From NCBI GenBank assembly GCA_963565915.1, contig OY751486.1, positions 3,410,001-3,474,000 of the forward strand: a stretch of 64,000 bases of DNA, read 5' to 3'. The position numbers were made by a program, and so were the translations under genes. This document shows positions 41,296 through 53,641 of this stretch, piece by piece; position 1 is the stretch's first letter; every line of letters begins with the position of its first letter. This stretch comes from Entoloma clypeatum (taxonomy: Eukaryota; Basidiomycota; Agaricomycetes; Agaricales; Entolomataceae). The notes below the pieces were generated by a model that was given only the letters and a program-made list of their open reading frames with translations, was not told the DNA's origin and searched no databases.

Positions 41296-43836
41296 ATGGC
41301 CACGGCTACTATCGTCGACTTCGGTCTTATGACGCGATCTGAAAACTCTTCTAACGCCCACATCCACGAGAAGACGACAGTCCGAAAGAGTCCCTTCGCT
41401 CCCAGCAACTTGACCGAGCTCCCGCCACCTAAGCGCGAGGACTTTGAAGCGGAAATCAAAGACCTAGATGACGATTGGATAAACGATCCTGACAATGCGA
41501 GGAACTGGACTGCTAGCCGAAAATGGACTGCTGTGGCCATCGTACGTTCCCGACCTTTATCTTGGGCTTTATTCAACGTGTTTTGGACTGAAGCTTTCCT
41601 TGTCATTTAGGTGTCAATGTATACATTTGTGGCGCCGCTCTCCAGCTCCATGATAGCTCCGGGCCTGTTAGAGTTGGCACAGAGATATAACATCACTAAC
41701 GAGGTGGTCATTGGTTTGATGCTCTCCATCTATCTGCTTTCCTTTGCCATTGCTGTAAGTTCATCAATTCGGGTATCTCTGTATAACTCAAATCTTTACT
41801 TCCGCGCAAACAGCCTCTATTTTTGGCTCCGCTTTCCGAGATGTATGGGCGAACATGGGTGTGTAGGTCACGGCTCTTCATACTATCAGCCTTGACATGC
41901 TAATTCATCTATTTAGGTTCTTCACCTCGGGAACATCTTCTCAATAGGGTTTACCCTAGGATGTGCTTTCGCCCCCAACGTAGGTTCCCTCATCGGATTC
42001 CGCTTCCTAGGTCAGTATCTCCTACTCTCCATCTTCTGCCAACACGCGAATCAATCAATCCATTTCAGCTGGTCTCTCCGGAAGCGCACCTATCGCATGC
42101 GGCGGAGGGAGTGTCGGTGATCTCTTCTCGGACCGTGATCGAGCAGGCGCAATGGCTGTCTACAACCTTGGTCCTCTCGTCGGTAAATTCGCATTCTTCT
42201 CTTCAACTCGGCGCTCTTATGATCTTTGACCAGGTCCTGTGGTCGGCCCTATCGCGGGAGGCTACATCGCACAAACCATTGGCACAAAGTACGACTTCAT
42301 CGTCGTCGCAGGTCAGGCAGTACGCCTTTCCCGTTCCAGCTATCTGATGTGCTTTCTTGCATGGCGCAGCACTCTTTGGACTAGCTAGCATCATCGGAAT
42401 CCCGTTTCTCAGAGAAACTTACGCCCCCGTCATCCGCCTCCGCCGCGCGCGGAAGTCAAGCGACCCAGAAGCATTGGCGCGGATCTCACATATCGTAAAG
42501 CTGCACGAGGACAAGGGACGATTTTTGTGGGAAAACTTGACGAGGCCGATGATCATGCTCACGAGGAGTTTCATATGTTTCATATTCAGTTTGTATCTGG
42601 CATTGTAAGTTGGGTGTACTCCCTCCCTGTTTTTTTTTCTTCCTTCCAAGTTGCTTACTTTCCCCCTACTTTTAGCTTATACGGTTAGCTCTTTCACCCT
42701 CACCTATCCTTCCAAGTAACGTGAGCCAAATGACTCGTCCGCGTTCCAGGCATCTATTATCTCATGTTCGCAACCTTTGCCCGTGCGTTCCATTTGTTCT
42801 TTTGCAAAAGAAGAAAAGAAGACCTGACTCGAATATTTTCACTCCAGACGTCTTCAGCACTGTCTACGGCTTTAAAGTCGGCCCCGGTGGTCTTGCCTAC
42901 ATCGGGCTTGGAATTGGATTCCTAGCCGCCACCTTGTTTTGCGCAAAAACCGCTGATCAAGTGTATAAATACGTCAGTGACCTTTTGTGGTTGTTTTCTT
43001 TGTCCTGCTCAATGCCCTTCCTCGCCTTACCTCTCCTTCCCTCTTGATCACCACGATTTGTTATCGCGACGCATGCAGCTCGCGGACAAAAACGGGGGGA
43101 AAGGCAAGCCCGAGATGCGAATTCCTGCGCTGTTCTTGGGGTCGCTCGTCACCCCCATCGGACTGTTGTGCGTGTTGTCCTTATTCTGTTTTCCAGCTCT
43201 TTTGTTAAGGATGGCGTCTTGCTTCACAGCTGGTATGGATGGTCTGCAGAGGCGCGGATACACTGGATCATGCCTATCATAGGGACCTGCATTTTCGCGT
43301 TTGGTGTGTCTCTTCTTTGCTCTTTCGCCTTTTGTGTTTTGACGTCGATGCTGGTGTCTACTTGAATAATAACAAACGCATCCTCTTCTAGGATTGGCGG
43401 CATCATTGTACGTTTATTTGCTCTTTTCGTTTCAGTCCGAGTATAGGTGTTTAGCTGTCTGATAGCACCCCCATTCAATTATACCTCATCGACGCGTTTC
43501 AGTATGCTGCGAGTGCCACTGCAGCTTCAGCTGTGAGTCTAGAACCTAATAAGCCAATTTCCTTCTATGGTTGTTAACACGCCCACTCGATGCTCAGGTG
43601 TTCCGCTCCTTCTTTGGCTTCGCATTCCCGCTGTTCGGTGAACAGATGTTTGCCGTACTCGGTATTGGTCCAGGAAATTCTGTATGTTTCTTCCCTCCCT
43701 GCTACCTCCGGAACATGGCTTATGGGTTTTGAACAGCTCCTTGCGGGTCTGGCGATTGTGCTTGGCATCCCATTCCCTGTGTGGATATACTACAGGGGTG
43801 AAGCTATGCGGATGAATAGTAAATTGAAGCTATAGC
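41296..43836 (+). CDS. Major-facilitator drug:H+ antiporter, copy 1
   Basis: Likely plasma-membrane exporter of the DHA1 (12-spanner) drug:proton antiporter group. The hydrophilic N-terminus ends DDDWINDPDNARNWTASRKW. TM1 starts VSMYTFVAPLSSSMIAPGL. The family loop 2-3 motif is LSEMYGRTW, and antiporter motif C is GPVVGPIAGGY. The central loop is basic (RRARKSSDPEALARI), and the C-terminus is IPFPVWIYYRGEAMRMNSK. The gene has at least 14 exons, including an 8-nt exon at 42676-42683 (CTTATACG). I estimate about 480 residues. All joins I checked keep the frame. It heads a tandem array of three paralogues on one strand. Substrate unknown. Confidence 0.85.
42676..42683 (+). other. 8-nt micro-exon of transporter copy 1
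   Basis: CTTATACG lies between an upstream TTTTAG acceptor and a GTTAGC donor. It is needed to read A-F-L-Y-G-I-Y-Y-L-M across the junctions. The same arrangement occurs in the two paralogues. Confidence 0.8.
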
Positions 43837-44993
43837 CGGTTCTCATGTCTCCTCCCTTTGTGCCCATCATCCTGCTCGATCTTGATATCTTGGGAGGGCA
43901 GATCTCTAATCTGTTCCCGCTACCTTCACGCATGGCAAGCCCGCTCGACGCCCTCACCCCCTGAAAATCAAACGAATAAGATAGTATAATCTAATGCTTC
44001 GATACTTACGAAACTAGTATATAACCTGTTGCGTGACTCTAACCTACTCTGTCGTCATACACCGTGTATATGTATAAACGGATTGGTCCTCTTTTTTCAG
44101 ATGCTGGACTTGATTCTGTCCGTTGCCCTCCATGATCTTCACTGAATGTCGGCCAATGCTACAGTTGAATGCAAAGACAACTTGGAGGCCGGTCTTACTA
44201 GATGGTGAGTCCATGTAGTGAGTTGTGGAAAGATGGAAGTTGACGTATGGCAAATTTCAACCAACTTGAACTTGTCATTAGGGAGAGGTCAGTAGCGGAT
44301 GGCGCGGCGGGGGGTAAACCGGATTAATCGAAAGGCTTCAGAGCCTCAACATTGGATGTTGAACGTCGGGTCAGTGGTCAGTAGGATGGAGGCTTGACAG
44401 AACAGGTGGTCGGACACAGGTTCGGTTCGAAAGCGAGATGGGCCATATGCCTCACACGCGTCCTGACTTACGTCTCATTTCTGGGATGGGGAATCCTTTG
44501 GTGAGTCGGACTTGGGGAACATGATTGATGACACCAATCACAGCCTGAGTGAGCCTCCGCGATCATAGGCAGTTACTTACGTGTATCTGACCTCGACAAC
44601 ATGATCGCCGAAAACTGCCACCGAGTGGTGCGTTCCATCAGTCATTGCTCTTTTAATCGCCTATCGCCTATCATCGCTGTCCAGCCCTCGGTTCGGGGTC
44701 GTTTTTGGGTCACCTTGTGAAGAACGCGCGAAATAGCAACGCTTTTGCCAACGTCTCTGCAGAAGGGCTTAACCTTGCTGGGCTATCGGTCCTACTCTTG
44801 TCTGCTATTGATTTCCAAGAAACCGGAATTTCAAAACATTCGCCGCCCGACATCGATGTGACCAATTTTTTATAACGTTAAACCGTCAAAGCCTGTCAAC
44901 TTGGCCGTTTGTGATCGGCCTTCCTCTCCTATAAAGACCACATGCTAGAGGCGACTCCCACACATCTCCTGGCAGTCGAACGCCTTTCCAGCC
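43837..44993 (+). promoter_or_regulatory. Spacer and promoter of the second transporter
   Basis: 1157 bp without a recognisable gene. The last 300 bp repeat the promoter of copy 1 with mismatches (GCTTTTGCCAACGTCTCTGCAGAA against GCGTCCCTGCAGAAACGTCT, then GATTTCCAAGAAACCGGAA). TATAAAG at 44930 lies 64 bp before the ATG. Confidence 0.5.
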
Positions 44994-47504
44994 ATGACCA
45001 TGGGCACCACAGTCAATATCCGTATTGACCTTGACGACACCCACGAGGAGACGGTGGTACCAAAAATCGCCCTTTCCCCCAGCCACCTGAGCGAATCCGC
45101 ACTGCCTGAGCGCGAGAAGGGGTTGAAGATTGAAAACCTCGCTTTGGATGACGATTGGGACAACGATCCTGAAAATGCACGCAACTGGACTGCTGGTCGA
45201 AAATGGACGGCTGTGGCGATCGTACGTTCCCCGGGCTTTATCTCACCTGTTTGGCTGAATCTTTCTGTGTCATTCAGGTGTCGATGTATACGTTTTTCGC
45301 GCCGCTCTCCAGCTCGATGATGGCTCCGGGGTTGTTAGACTTGGCGCAGAAATATCATATCACTAACGAAGTGATCATCGGTTTGACACTCTCGATCTAT
45401 CTGCTATCCTTTGCCATTGGTGTGAGTGGTCAACTTGTATCAATATCTATACAACGACTCGTATTGACTTCGGCGGGCAGCCTCTATTTTTGGCACCGCT
45501 TTCCGAGATGTATGGGCGAACATGGGTACGACAATATAGTCTTCGGGACTATCGGTCTTTAAATCCTAATTCACTTCTTTAGGTTCTTCATCTCGGGAAC
45601 ATCTTCTCATTAGCGTTTACTTTGGGATGTGCCTTTGCCCCTAACGCAAGTTCCTTCATCGGATTCCGCTTCCTAGGTCAGTATTCTTGTCCCTCTATTT
45701 CTTGCCAAAACCCGAATCAATCCATCGCAGCTGGTTTCTCCGGAAGTGCACCGATCGCATGTGGCGGAGGGAGTATCGGCGATCTCTTTTCAGAACGTGA
45801 TCGAGCTAGTGCAATGGCTGTCTACACCGTTGGTCCTCTCATGGGTAAATTTACGTTCTTCATCTCTGCCATCTTCATTCCTTATTTTCGAACAGGTCCT
45901 GTGATCGGCCCCATTGCAGGAGGCTACGTCGCACAAACCATCGGCATCAAGTACGTCTTCATCATCATCGCAGGTCAGCATCCCCTTCGCGTTGCATCTA
46001 CCTGACGTATTTTATCCTTTCGTGGCGCAGCCCTCTTCGGTCTTGCTAGCATCGTCGGTATCCCGTGCCTTAGAGAAACTTACGCTCCCATCATACGACT
46101 CCGCCGCGCGCGGAAGTCAAGTAACCCCGAAGCATTGGCACGAATCCCGCACATCGTAAAGCTTCACAATGACAAGGCGAAGTTCTTGTGGGACAACATG
46201 ACGAGACCGATGATTATGCTCACGAGGAGTTTCATATGTTTCATACTGAGTTTGTACATGGCGTTGTAAGTTCAATACGCTCGCTCTTGGTTTTCCGCTT
46301 TGTACCTTCTATGTCCCTTACTTCAATCTTCTTTTTTGATTTTAGCGTATACGGTCAGCTTTACCCTCCTTACCTATCTTTCCAAATGACTCGTGCGCTG
46401 ATATTTCTGTTCCAGGCATCTATTATCTCATGTTTGCAACCTTTGCCCGTGCGCTCCTTTCGTTCTTTTGCAAAAAAAGAAAAGAAGACTTGACTCAAAT
46501 ATTCTCACTGCAGACGTTTTCAGTACTGTCTACGGCTTCAAAGTTGGCCCCGGTGGTCTTGCCTACATCGGGCTTGGAGTCGGGTTCCTCGCCGCCACCA
46601 TCTTTGGCGCAAAAACTGCTGACCAGGTGTACAAATATGTCAGTAGCCTCTTGTTACCGTCTAATTCTTCTACTAATTCTCTCCTGGCGACTCTCTCCTC
46701 ATTCATCATTCCTTATTTTATCTCTCTACACCATCGCAATTCGGTATGGTGATGTGTGCAGCTCGCGGACAAAAACGGAGGAAAAGGCAAGCCTGAGATG
46801 CGAATTCCTGCACTGTTCTTTGGGTCCTTCTTTACCCCCATCGGATTGTTGTACGTTTGTCTTCTCTTCCTTTTTTCTAGTTACGTTCACATCATTCCTT
46901 CGCAGCTGGTACGGGTGGTCTGCAGAGGCACGCCTTCACTGGATTATGCCCATTATAGGGACCGGTATCTTTGGGTTTGGTGCGTCTTCCTCCGCTCGTT
47001 ATCGGTTTTGGTGGTGACGCCGACATATGTTTTGGTAACCTCTTTTGTCGTCCTAAAGGCTTAATGGCATCCTTGTACGCGCCTTTGCCCTTCTATCTGA
47101 TGACTGATTGTAATTCAACCGCAACCACTCAGCCTCCCCATTCAATTGTACCTCGTTGATGCTTTCCAGTATGCTGCTAGCGCCACTGCAGCCGCAGCTG
47201 TGAGCCCACAGCCTAATGACTCGAGATTTTCTGGCTATATTTGATGTTTGTTTAGGTGTTCCGCTCCCTCTTTGGGTTTGCATTTCCGCTGTTTGGTCAA
47301 CAAATGTTTGCTGCACTCGGTATTGGCCCGGGAAACTCTGTATGGCGTTTTCCCTCCTCCCTTTCTTTCCCCCTTCTCGGAAGTGGCTTACGAACTTGCG
47401 AATAGCTCCTTGCAGGTCTGGCGATCATTCTCGGCATTCCGTTCCCTGTGTGGATATACTACAAGGGAGAGGCTATTCGGATGAGTAGTAAATTGAAGCT
47501 ATGA
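44994..47504 (+). CDS. Major-facilitator drug:H+ antiporter, copy 2
   Basis: Paralogue of the preceding transporter with the same exon order. Recognisable parts are DDDWDNDPENARNWTAGRKW, then VSMYTFFAPLSSSMMAPGLL, LSEMYGRTW, GPVIGPIAGGYVAQTIG and GFKVGPGGLAYIGLGVG. WYGWSAEARLHWIMPIIG and IPFPVWIYYKGEAIRMSSK complete it. The 8-nt micro-exon is CGTATACG at 46346-46353. The N-terminal 30 residues differ most from copy 1, while membrane segments are nearly the same. The start ATGACCATGGGC has a second ATG two codons later that could equally serve. Frames remain open at every join examined. Confidence 0.85.
46346..46353 (+). other. 8-nt micro-exon of transporter copy 2
   Basis: CGTATACG between TTTTAG and GTCAGC. 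It joins to give F-V-Y-G-I-Y-Y-L-M. Confidence 0.8.
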
Positions 47505-48330
47505 CCGCTTCTCACTATGTCTCCGCCCCTTTCTGCCCATCATCCTGCCCCAGGTTTCAATTTCGATATTTCAGGACCTATATCTCAATACTTGATCTAC
47601 TCCCACACTCGTTCTCCTCTTCTTCGTGTAACTTACGATAAGCCTGGTCAGTCCGCTAGACGCAATCACGGCACGATTCTGAGGAATTTAGTAATACCAT
47701 GCAAGTACTTAGACCTGTTGTTATTTATTTGCCCTCAGACTATGTATGTATATCGATTCTTGCTCTTCCGTATTAACCACTGGTTTCCCCGGCCTTGGAC
47801 TTCTCAGTTTTTCACTTCCTAGATTTTTTTTGTGCAATCATTGTCCGGCTGGGCCTCTGAATCCAATTCCTCTGTCACAGGCTCCCACCTCTTGGACCGC
47901 CTGAACGGAACGTGTGTAAGGTCAAAATTCCATACTGCGGCCATGTGAAACTTGATCATGAATTTCCCACCAAAATGAATCCCACCGGAGGTTTCGTTTC
48001 ATTCTGGACTGCCCTCGCAGTGGGCATGGCTCGTGTAACAGAACCATGATATACCCATTCTTGCTGCTGTGACAATTGCGGCATTTTCGGATGGCTGCCT
48101 TGTTTGTCCTGCCCTTCTTGCGTTCTTGGGCATTCAGGACTCAGTATTTACCCTACCCCCCCCCCCATTCCCATGTCGTATAGGAGAACCCGCCGTGGGG
48201 GAATCGACAGGGATCATGAAACTCGCTTGGCGGGACCTATATTCATTTGTCACAGGACCCAATAAAAGAGGCGATCTACAGAGCTTCTCCTCAGTATCCT
48301 TGCCTTCGACCATCCTAGAACATCCGTCTC
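47505..48330 (+). promoter_or_regulatory. Spacer and promoter of the third transporter
   Basis: 826 bp without a gene. AATAAAAGAG at about 48261, 70 bp before the ATG, sits where copies 1 and 2 have TATAAGA or TATAAAG. A run of C lies near 48160. The longer promoter homology seen between copies 1 and 2 is not obvious here. Confidence 0.4.
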
Positions 48331-50783
48331 ATGACGCCACTGTACAGCTCTTCTGAACCCTCGTTGACGGGGGGAACGGGTTCCTTCGCTCCTGGCGCCC
48401 CGGTGCATACGTATAACTTGAAGGAGGACTCCGTGACAACCAAAGACCTGGTTGACGATTGGCCAAACGATCCTGACAATCCAAGGAACTGGTCTTCTGG
48501 CCGAAAATGGACGGCTGTGGTCATCGTACGTTATCTTGGGGCATTATCCTACGCGGTTTGGAATCTCGATTCAGGTATCAATGTATACATTTGTGGCACC
48601 GCTCTCCAGCTCGATGATGGCTCCGGGCCTGTTAGAGTTGGCACAGAGATATCATATCACTAACGAGGTGGTCATTGGTTTGATGCTCTCCATCTATCTG
48701 CTTTCCATTGCTATAGGTGTAAGTTTGTCAACTTTGGTCAATCATACACAACTCATAATGTTCTCCCGCACGACAGCCTCTAGTTTTGGCTCCGCTTTCT
48801 GAGATGTATGGGCGAAGTTGTGTGTGTGGTTCGAAATACGGCTCTTCAGGGTATCAGGGATAATTCATTTTTTTTAGGTTCTTCACCTCGGGAACATCCT
48901 CTCAATAGGATTTACTTTGGGATGTGCGTTTGCCCCCAACGCAAGTTCCTTCATCGGAGTCCGCTTTCTAGGTCAGTCTTTTTCGACCCTCTATTTCTTG
49001 CCAAAACCCGAATCGATCCATCCAATTCAGCTGGTCTCTCTGGAAGTGCACCGATCGCATGTGGCGGAGGGAGTATCGGCGATCTCTTTTCAGAACGTGA
49101 TCGAGCTAGTGCAATGGCTGTCTACAACATTGGTCCTCTCATGGGTAAATTCGCGTTCTCTCATATCTGCCACCTTCATTCCTTATTTCCAAACAGGTCC
49201 TGTGATCGGCCCCATTGTAGGAGGCTACGTCGCACAAACAATCGGTGTCAAATACGTCTTCATCATCAACGCAGGTCAGTTAGTGTTCCCTTCCCGTTGC
49301 ATCTACCTGACGTATTTTATCCTTTCGTGGCGCAGCCCTCTTCGGTCTTGCTAGCATCATCGGCATCCCGTGTCTCAGAGAGACTTACGCCCCCGTCATA
49401 CGACTCCGCCGCGCGCGGAAGTCTGACCCCGAAGCATTGGCACAAATCCCACACATCACAAAGCTACACAATGACAAGGCGAAGTTCTTGTGGGACAACA
49501 TGACGAGACCGATGATTATGCTCACGAGGAGTTTCATATGTTTCATATTGAGTTTGTACATGGCATTGTAAGTTCAATACGCTCGCTCTTGGTTTTCCGC
49601 TTTGTACCTTCCATGTCCCTTACTTCAATTTTCGTTTTTAATTTTAGTGTATACGGTCAGCTTTCCTCCCTTCACCCGTCTTTCCAAGCAAGCCAAACGA
49701 CTCGTGCGCTGATATTTGTTCCAGGCATCTATTATCTCATGTTCGCAACCTTTGCCCGTGCGTTCCATTTGTCCTTTTGCAAAAGAAGAAAAGAAGACTT
49801 GAGTCGAATATTTTCACTGCAGACGTCTTCAAGACTGTCTACGGCTTCAAAGTTGGCCCCGGTGGTCTCGCCTACATCGGCCTGGGAGTCGGGTTCATTG
49901 TTGCCTCCGTCTTTGGCGCAAAAACTGCTGATCAGATGTACAAATATGTCAGCAGCCTTTTGTTACCGTCTACTTATCCTACTGATTATCTTTTCACGAC
50001 ACTCCTCAACCATTCTTACGCTTCTCTTTGCATCGCCACAATTTGGTATGGCGACGTGTGTAGCTCGCAGACAAGAACGGGGGGAAAGGCAAGCCCGAGA
50101 TGCGAATACCTGCGCTATTCTTGGGATCGCTTATCACCCCGATCGGATTGTTGTACGTTTCTCTTTATACTTTTTTTCCAGGTCTTCGTAAGGATCACGC
50201 CTCGTTTTACAGCTGGTATGGATGGTCCGCAGAGGCGCGAATCCACTGGATCATGCCCATCATAGGAACTGGCATTTTTGGGTTTGGTGCGTCCCCTCTT
50301 TCTTGTTGGCTCCGACAACGTCTACTTGATAACAAAAATTATGCTCTTCTAGGCTTGATGACATCAATGTACGTGACTTCTTCCTTTTCTTCAATCCGTC
50401 AAGTTAAACTGTCTGATAGTATTCCCATTCAATTATACCTCGTCGATGCGTTCCCGTACGCTGCTAGCGCCACCGCAGCCGCAGCTGTGAGTCCATGACT
50501 CAATAAGCCAAATTCATTGCATGTTCATTGGCACACTCTCGCTGCTAAGGTGTTCCGCTCCCTCTTCGGGTTTGCTTTTCCGCTGTTCGGTCAACAAATG
50601 TTCGCGGCACTTGGTATTGGCCCAGGAAATTTCGTATGTTGTTTTTCCTTCTTCCTCCAAAGTATGGCTGACGGGTTTGAACAGCTCCTTGCAGGCCTGG
50701 CAATTGTGCTTGGCATTCCGTTCCCTGTGTGGATATACTACAGGGGCGAAGCGATTCGAATGGACAGCAAGCTGAAGTTCTAA
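48331..50783 (+). CDS. Major-facilitator drug:H+ antiporter, copy 3
   Basis: Third paralogue with the same exon layout. Key parts are DDWPNDPDNPRNWSSGRKW, VSMYTFVAPLSSSMMAPGLL, CGGGSIGDLFSERDRASAMA, GPVIGPIVGGYVAQTIG, GFKVGPGGLAYIGLGVGF and, at the end, IPFPVWIYYRGEAIRMDSK. The micro-exon is TGTATACG at 49648-49655. Several exons are closer to copy 2 than to copy 1 (the SERDRASAMAVY exon, and the intron following it), suggesting copies 2 and 3 are the younger pair or exchanged sequence. It looks intact. Probable plasma-membrane proton-coupled exporter, substrate unknown. Confidence 0.85.
49648..49655 (+). other. 8-nt micro-exon of transporter copy 3
   Basis: TGTATACG between ATTTTAG and GTCAGC. 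It joins to give F-V-Y-G-I-Y-Y-L-M. Confidence 0.8.
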
Positions 50784-51539
50784 TCCCTTCTCCAATGACT
50801 CTGAGCCCCTGTCTTCCCTCTTCCCCGTTCGCCTTCATGATCGTGACCCACGCGCTTTCTGACCTGTAACTCTCTCCGCAGCTGAATCTCTGGTCTACTC
50901 GCCCAGTTCGTCGAAAACGATATAATCTGTATCAAAATGCCTGTTGTTGTTGTGATCTACCCCCCTCCGTCGGGCTAGCGGCCCCTTTCCCGCTCTTCCG
51001 CGTTGGACAGTCATAGAATTATACCATCGTTGCGGATATCTACATATATGTGACTTTCTGCCTCGTGCACAAGGTGGTTAGGACAGGTATCAAGGTCTCC
51101 CGTCCAAACTGACAATTCGGAGGCTCACTTAGTCACTTGGACATGTTCGATGGATCATCATGATGCAAGTTCCATCATCGAATCTACCAAAGTGAAAACT
51201 CCATCCACCACTAAAGCACACGTGGTTCTCGTGGACAATGGACGTCCCAAATACTCTGTCATGATTCGTTGACAATGATTCGCGTTTGCAAATGGTACTG
51301 CTCAGATGTGGGGCATCTTTTTCAGGACCTCGCCTTAGCTCGCCCCACGCACAAGAAACATTTTTCGCAAGTGGATGACTTCAATGTTTCAGGGATTTCT
51401 TGAGAGAAATCGTTTGATTGGGAGATATTCATACATTCTGAGTCCGACTCGAAGAGAATCGACCCGCCCGCCCATGCACAAACACTGCACCTCATTGACC
51501 ACACCACCGCCAAATATTCATTCTACTGGTACATACATA
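50784..51539. other. Spacer after the transporter array
   Basis: 756 bp containing the 3' regions of the convergent neighbours. I see no gene, RNA or repeat in it. Confidence 0.4.
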
Positions 51540-52295
51540 CTAGGCTTTCATACAGAGTGAATTTAGCACATGCACGACCTGATTGACCTCAGCTTCTTTG
51601 GGAAACTTCAGAAGATCTTGTTGTTGCCTCCACAACTCTTGGAAGTCATATGCGCCATATGAAAGAACCTCATCCATATCAACATCTTGTACTGCACCCC
51701 TAAAATAGTTCTTTACGAAGTCTTCAGGTGTCGTCCCACGGGGAGCACGAAACTTGGCCAGAAAATGATCACCGTCGCACGAGTCTTGATGATGGTAATA
51801 ATAGTCCCCGACTGCATCCTGCAGGATGATAGCCTGATGCATCTCAAAATCTGGTTCATTTGGTTCCAGAGGGTGATACATGACCCCCTTAACGCGGTGT
51901 GAGACTCCATACCCCGCCACGAGGTCGAGGTCGGTGAAACCCCATGTCATACAACCCATCTTCTGGCTGTGGTAGGATTTCAGAAGTTTTCTGATACTCA
52001 CTCCACCTGGAGGACCAGTTCTTGGGGCGAATTTCAGAGGGGATGTGATACCACGACGCCTCGAGATCCGGGGCACGTAATGAGATATCACATAGGATCG
52101 TCGGATGGCATTTGGACCTTCCTGAATACATAGCTCCAGACGGAGGGTGGGTTTGTAACAGACTGATGGAACCTGCATTGAGACATGTGAGCGCAAACAA
52201 GTTGTATTGCACCCACCGCGGCTTGATCTAACAACCTGACTTGGATGCTGGGGAGGACTGCCCGAGTACAGGTTCCAGAACTGCTGTCCGAGCAT
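51540..52295 (-). CDS. Unrecognised protein (about 250 aa)
   Basis: An open frame of 251 codons with an ATG start. I do not recognise a family. The C-terminal part looks like a real folded protein: GVMYHPLEPNEPDFEMHQAI, then DCDGDHFLAKFRAP-like sequence, TTPEDFVKNYFRGAV and YDFQELWRQQQDLLKFPKEA. A perfect GTGAGT..CAG pair of 39 nt near 51962-52000 is in frame and might be a very short intron. Another candidate (GTGGGT..GCAG) is at about 52170-52214. The true first exon may therefore lie further upstream. There is no membrane segment. Confidence 0.5.
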   Translation of the reverse strand: MLGQQFWNLYSGSPPQHPSQVVRSSRGGCNTTCLRSHVSMQVPSVCYKPTLRLELCIQEGPNAIRRSYVISHYVPRISRRRGITSPLKFAPRTGPPGGVSIRKLLKSYHSQKMGCMTWGFTDLDLVAGYGVSHRVKGVMYHPLEPNEPDFEMHQAIILQDAVGDYYYHHQDSCDGDHFLAKFRAPRGTTPEDFVKNYFRGAVQDVDMDEVLSYGAYDFQELWRQQQDLLKFPKEAEVNQVVHVLNSLCMKA

Positions 52296-53641
52296 TCGTC
52301 AGAAGCAACATCGAAGGTGGTGTCTGGCTTGCCTTTTTCTCAAAAATGGGGTGAATGGTGACGGAACGAGGGAAAATCAAGAGAGGGAAGGGATCCATTC
52401 TGAGGTGTCAGTAAGTCGCTACAACACGGAGGAGGCGGAAACCGGACTCGGAGGAAGGTCGATCAAATGGTGTGCATTTGTGTGAAGAAGTTTCTGAAGG
52501 AAAACTAGCATGTCAGCTTCGTCGAACCGTCAGAATATACTGAAATGAGCTCCACGGCGATCAGCCTTATAATCAGCAACATGGAAAGAGACACCCGGTC
52601 ATTCGTCCCTGAAGATCAGTACTCGGTCGATAGACACTTCTTCACCAACCATCAGGGGACGAGGGTATGTAGCACGGGAAGGACGGATCGGCGGATTTTG
52701 GCGGGGCTTGAGACAAAATCCGATTCCAGAAATGCGTAAACCAGAGCCGGCTGCAATAAGATGGAACCCTTGGTCAGTATACACAAAAAAGACTTCGTTC
52801 GGGGCAGAGAAATCATACATTCTCCTCCGATTGTGCAGCATACGATTGACTGATTGTAGAGGGGTTTGGAGCGACAGACCAAGATGCTTACGTTGATCAA
52901 TCCTGTCACCAATCCAAAAGCTGACTTCAGGTGACACGAATAGCCATGAATTGTGAAATGCTCCAAGAGCAAAATAGATGCGAGATCGGAAACTATCCTA
53001 GACGCGAATCGGACATCCCAAAGTAGTTCTGCTTGCTTGTACATACGCTTGACGAGTGCGGCCCTGGCCGACTCGGCGGAGGGTTTATTCGGACGTTGCG
53101 ATGGCGAGTTTGATTCTTGTCCTTGAATGGGACTACAATCACTCCTGTTCTCCCGCTTTGAGATTTGGTTTCAGAGGTGAGATGCTTAAAAGGGCGGTAT
53201 GTAGACGATTTACAAATTCATCCATCCGTTGTTAGGTCGGGTGGAAAGGAGGTAGATAGGCCACTTGCCTGGAAGAACTTTGCAGAGATTCCAGCACGTA
53301 GAGTATGGCCTCATGGCACTCAAATGTGGGACCCGCGGTTTAAACCATCTCGACTTGTTGCCACAGTGAGAATCCACTTGAAGTAACTGATATCTGCCAG
53401 CGTGTTATTGGTGCCGAATTCGGATGCCTGAACGGAAAATTATGTCCAGAAAAGAGAGGTTTCCTTTGTCTTGAGAAAAACTTCGGCCGAGCGAGAATAT
53501 TGCCGCATGGAGTCGGCCCCTTCTGATCAACAACATGATTCTAGCAATTGACTCTGGCTCCCAAGAAAGGGAGATGAAGGTACTAAATTGAAATATCCGA
53601 TGTCACGGGAAGTCTGAAATTTGAACGCTCTCACCCTCTTG
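52296..53641. other. Spacer with possible unannotated exons
   Basis: 1.35 kb between an unrecognised minus-strand gene and the DUF155 gene. A minus-strand frame at 52599-52937 (MLHNRRRMYDFSAPNEVF, then FVYTDQGFHLIAAGSGLRI) looks more protein-like than its surroundings but has no ATG at its open start and no splice partner that I could fix. It may be an exon of an upstream gene or a relic. Nothing else is recognised. Confidence 0.3.

Noticed and set aside
52599..52937. Minus-strand frame as a separate gene
   Set aside because: It opens with GTG rather than ATG, and I could not fix a splice partner. It is kept only as a note in the spacer entry.
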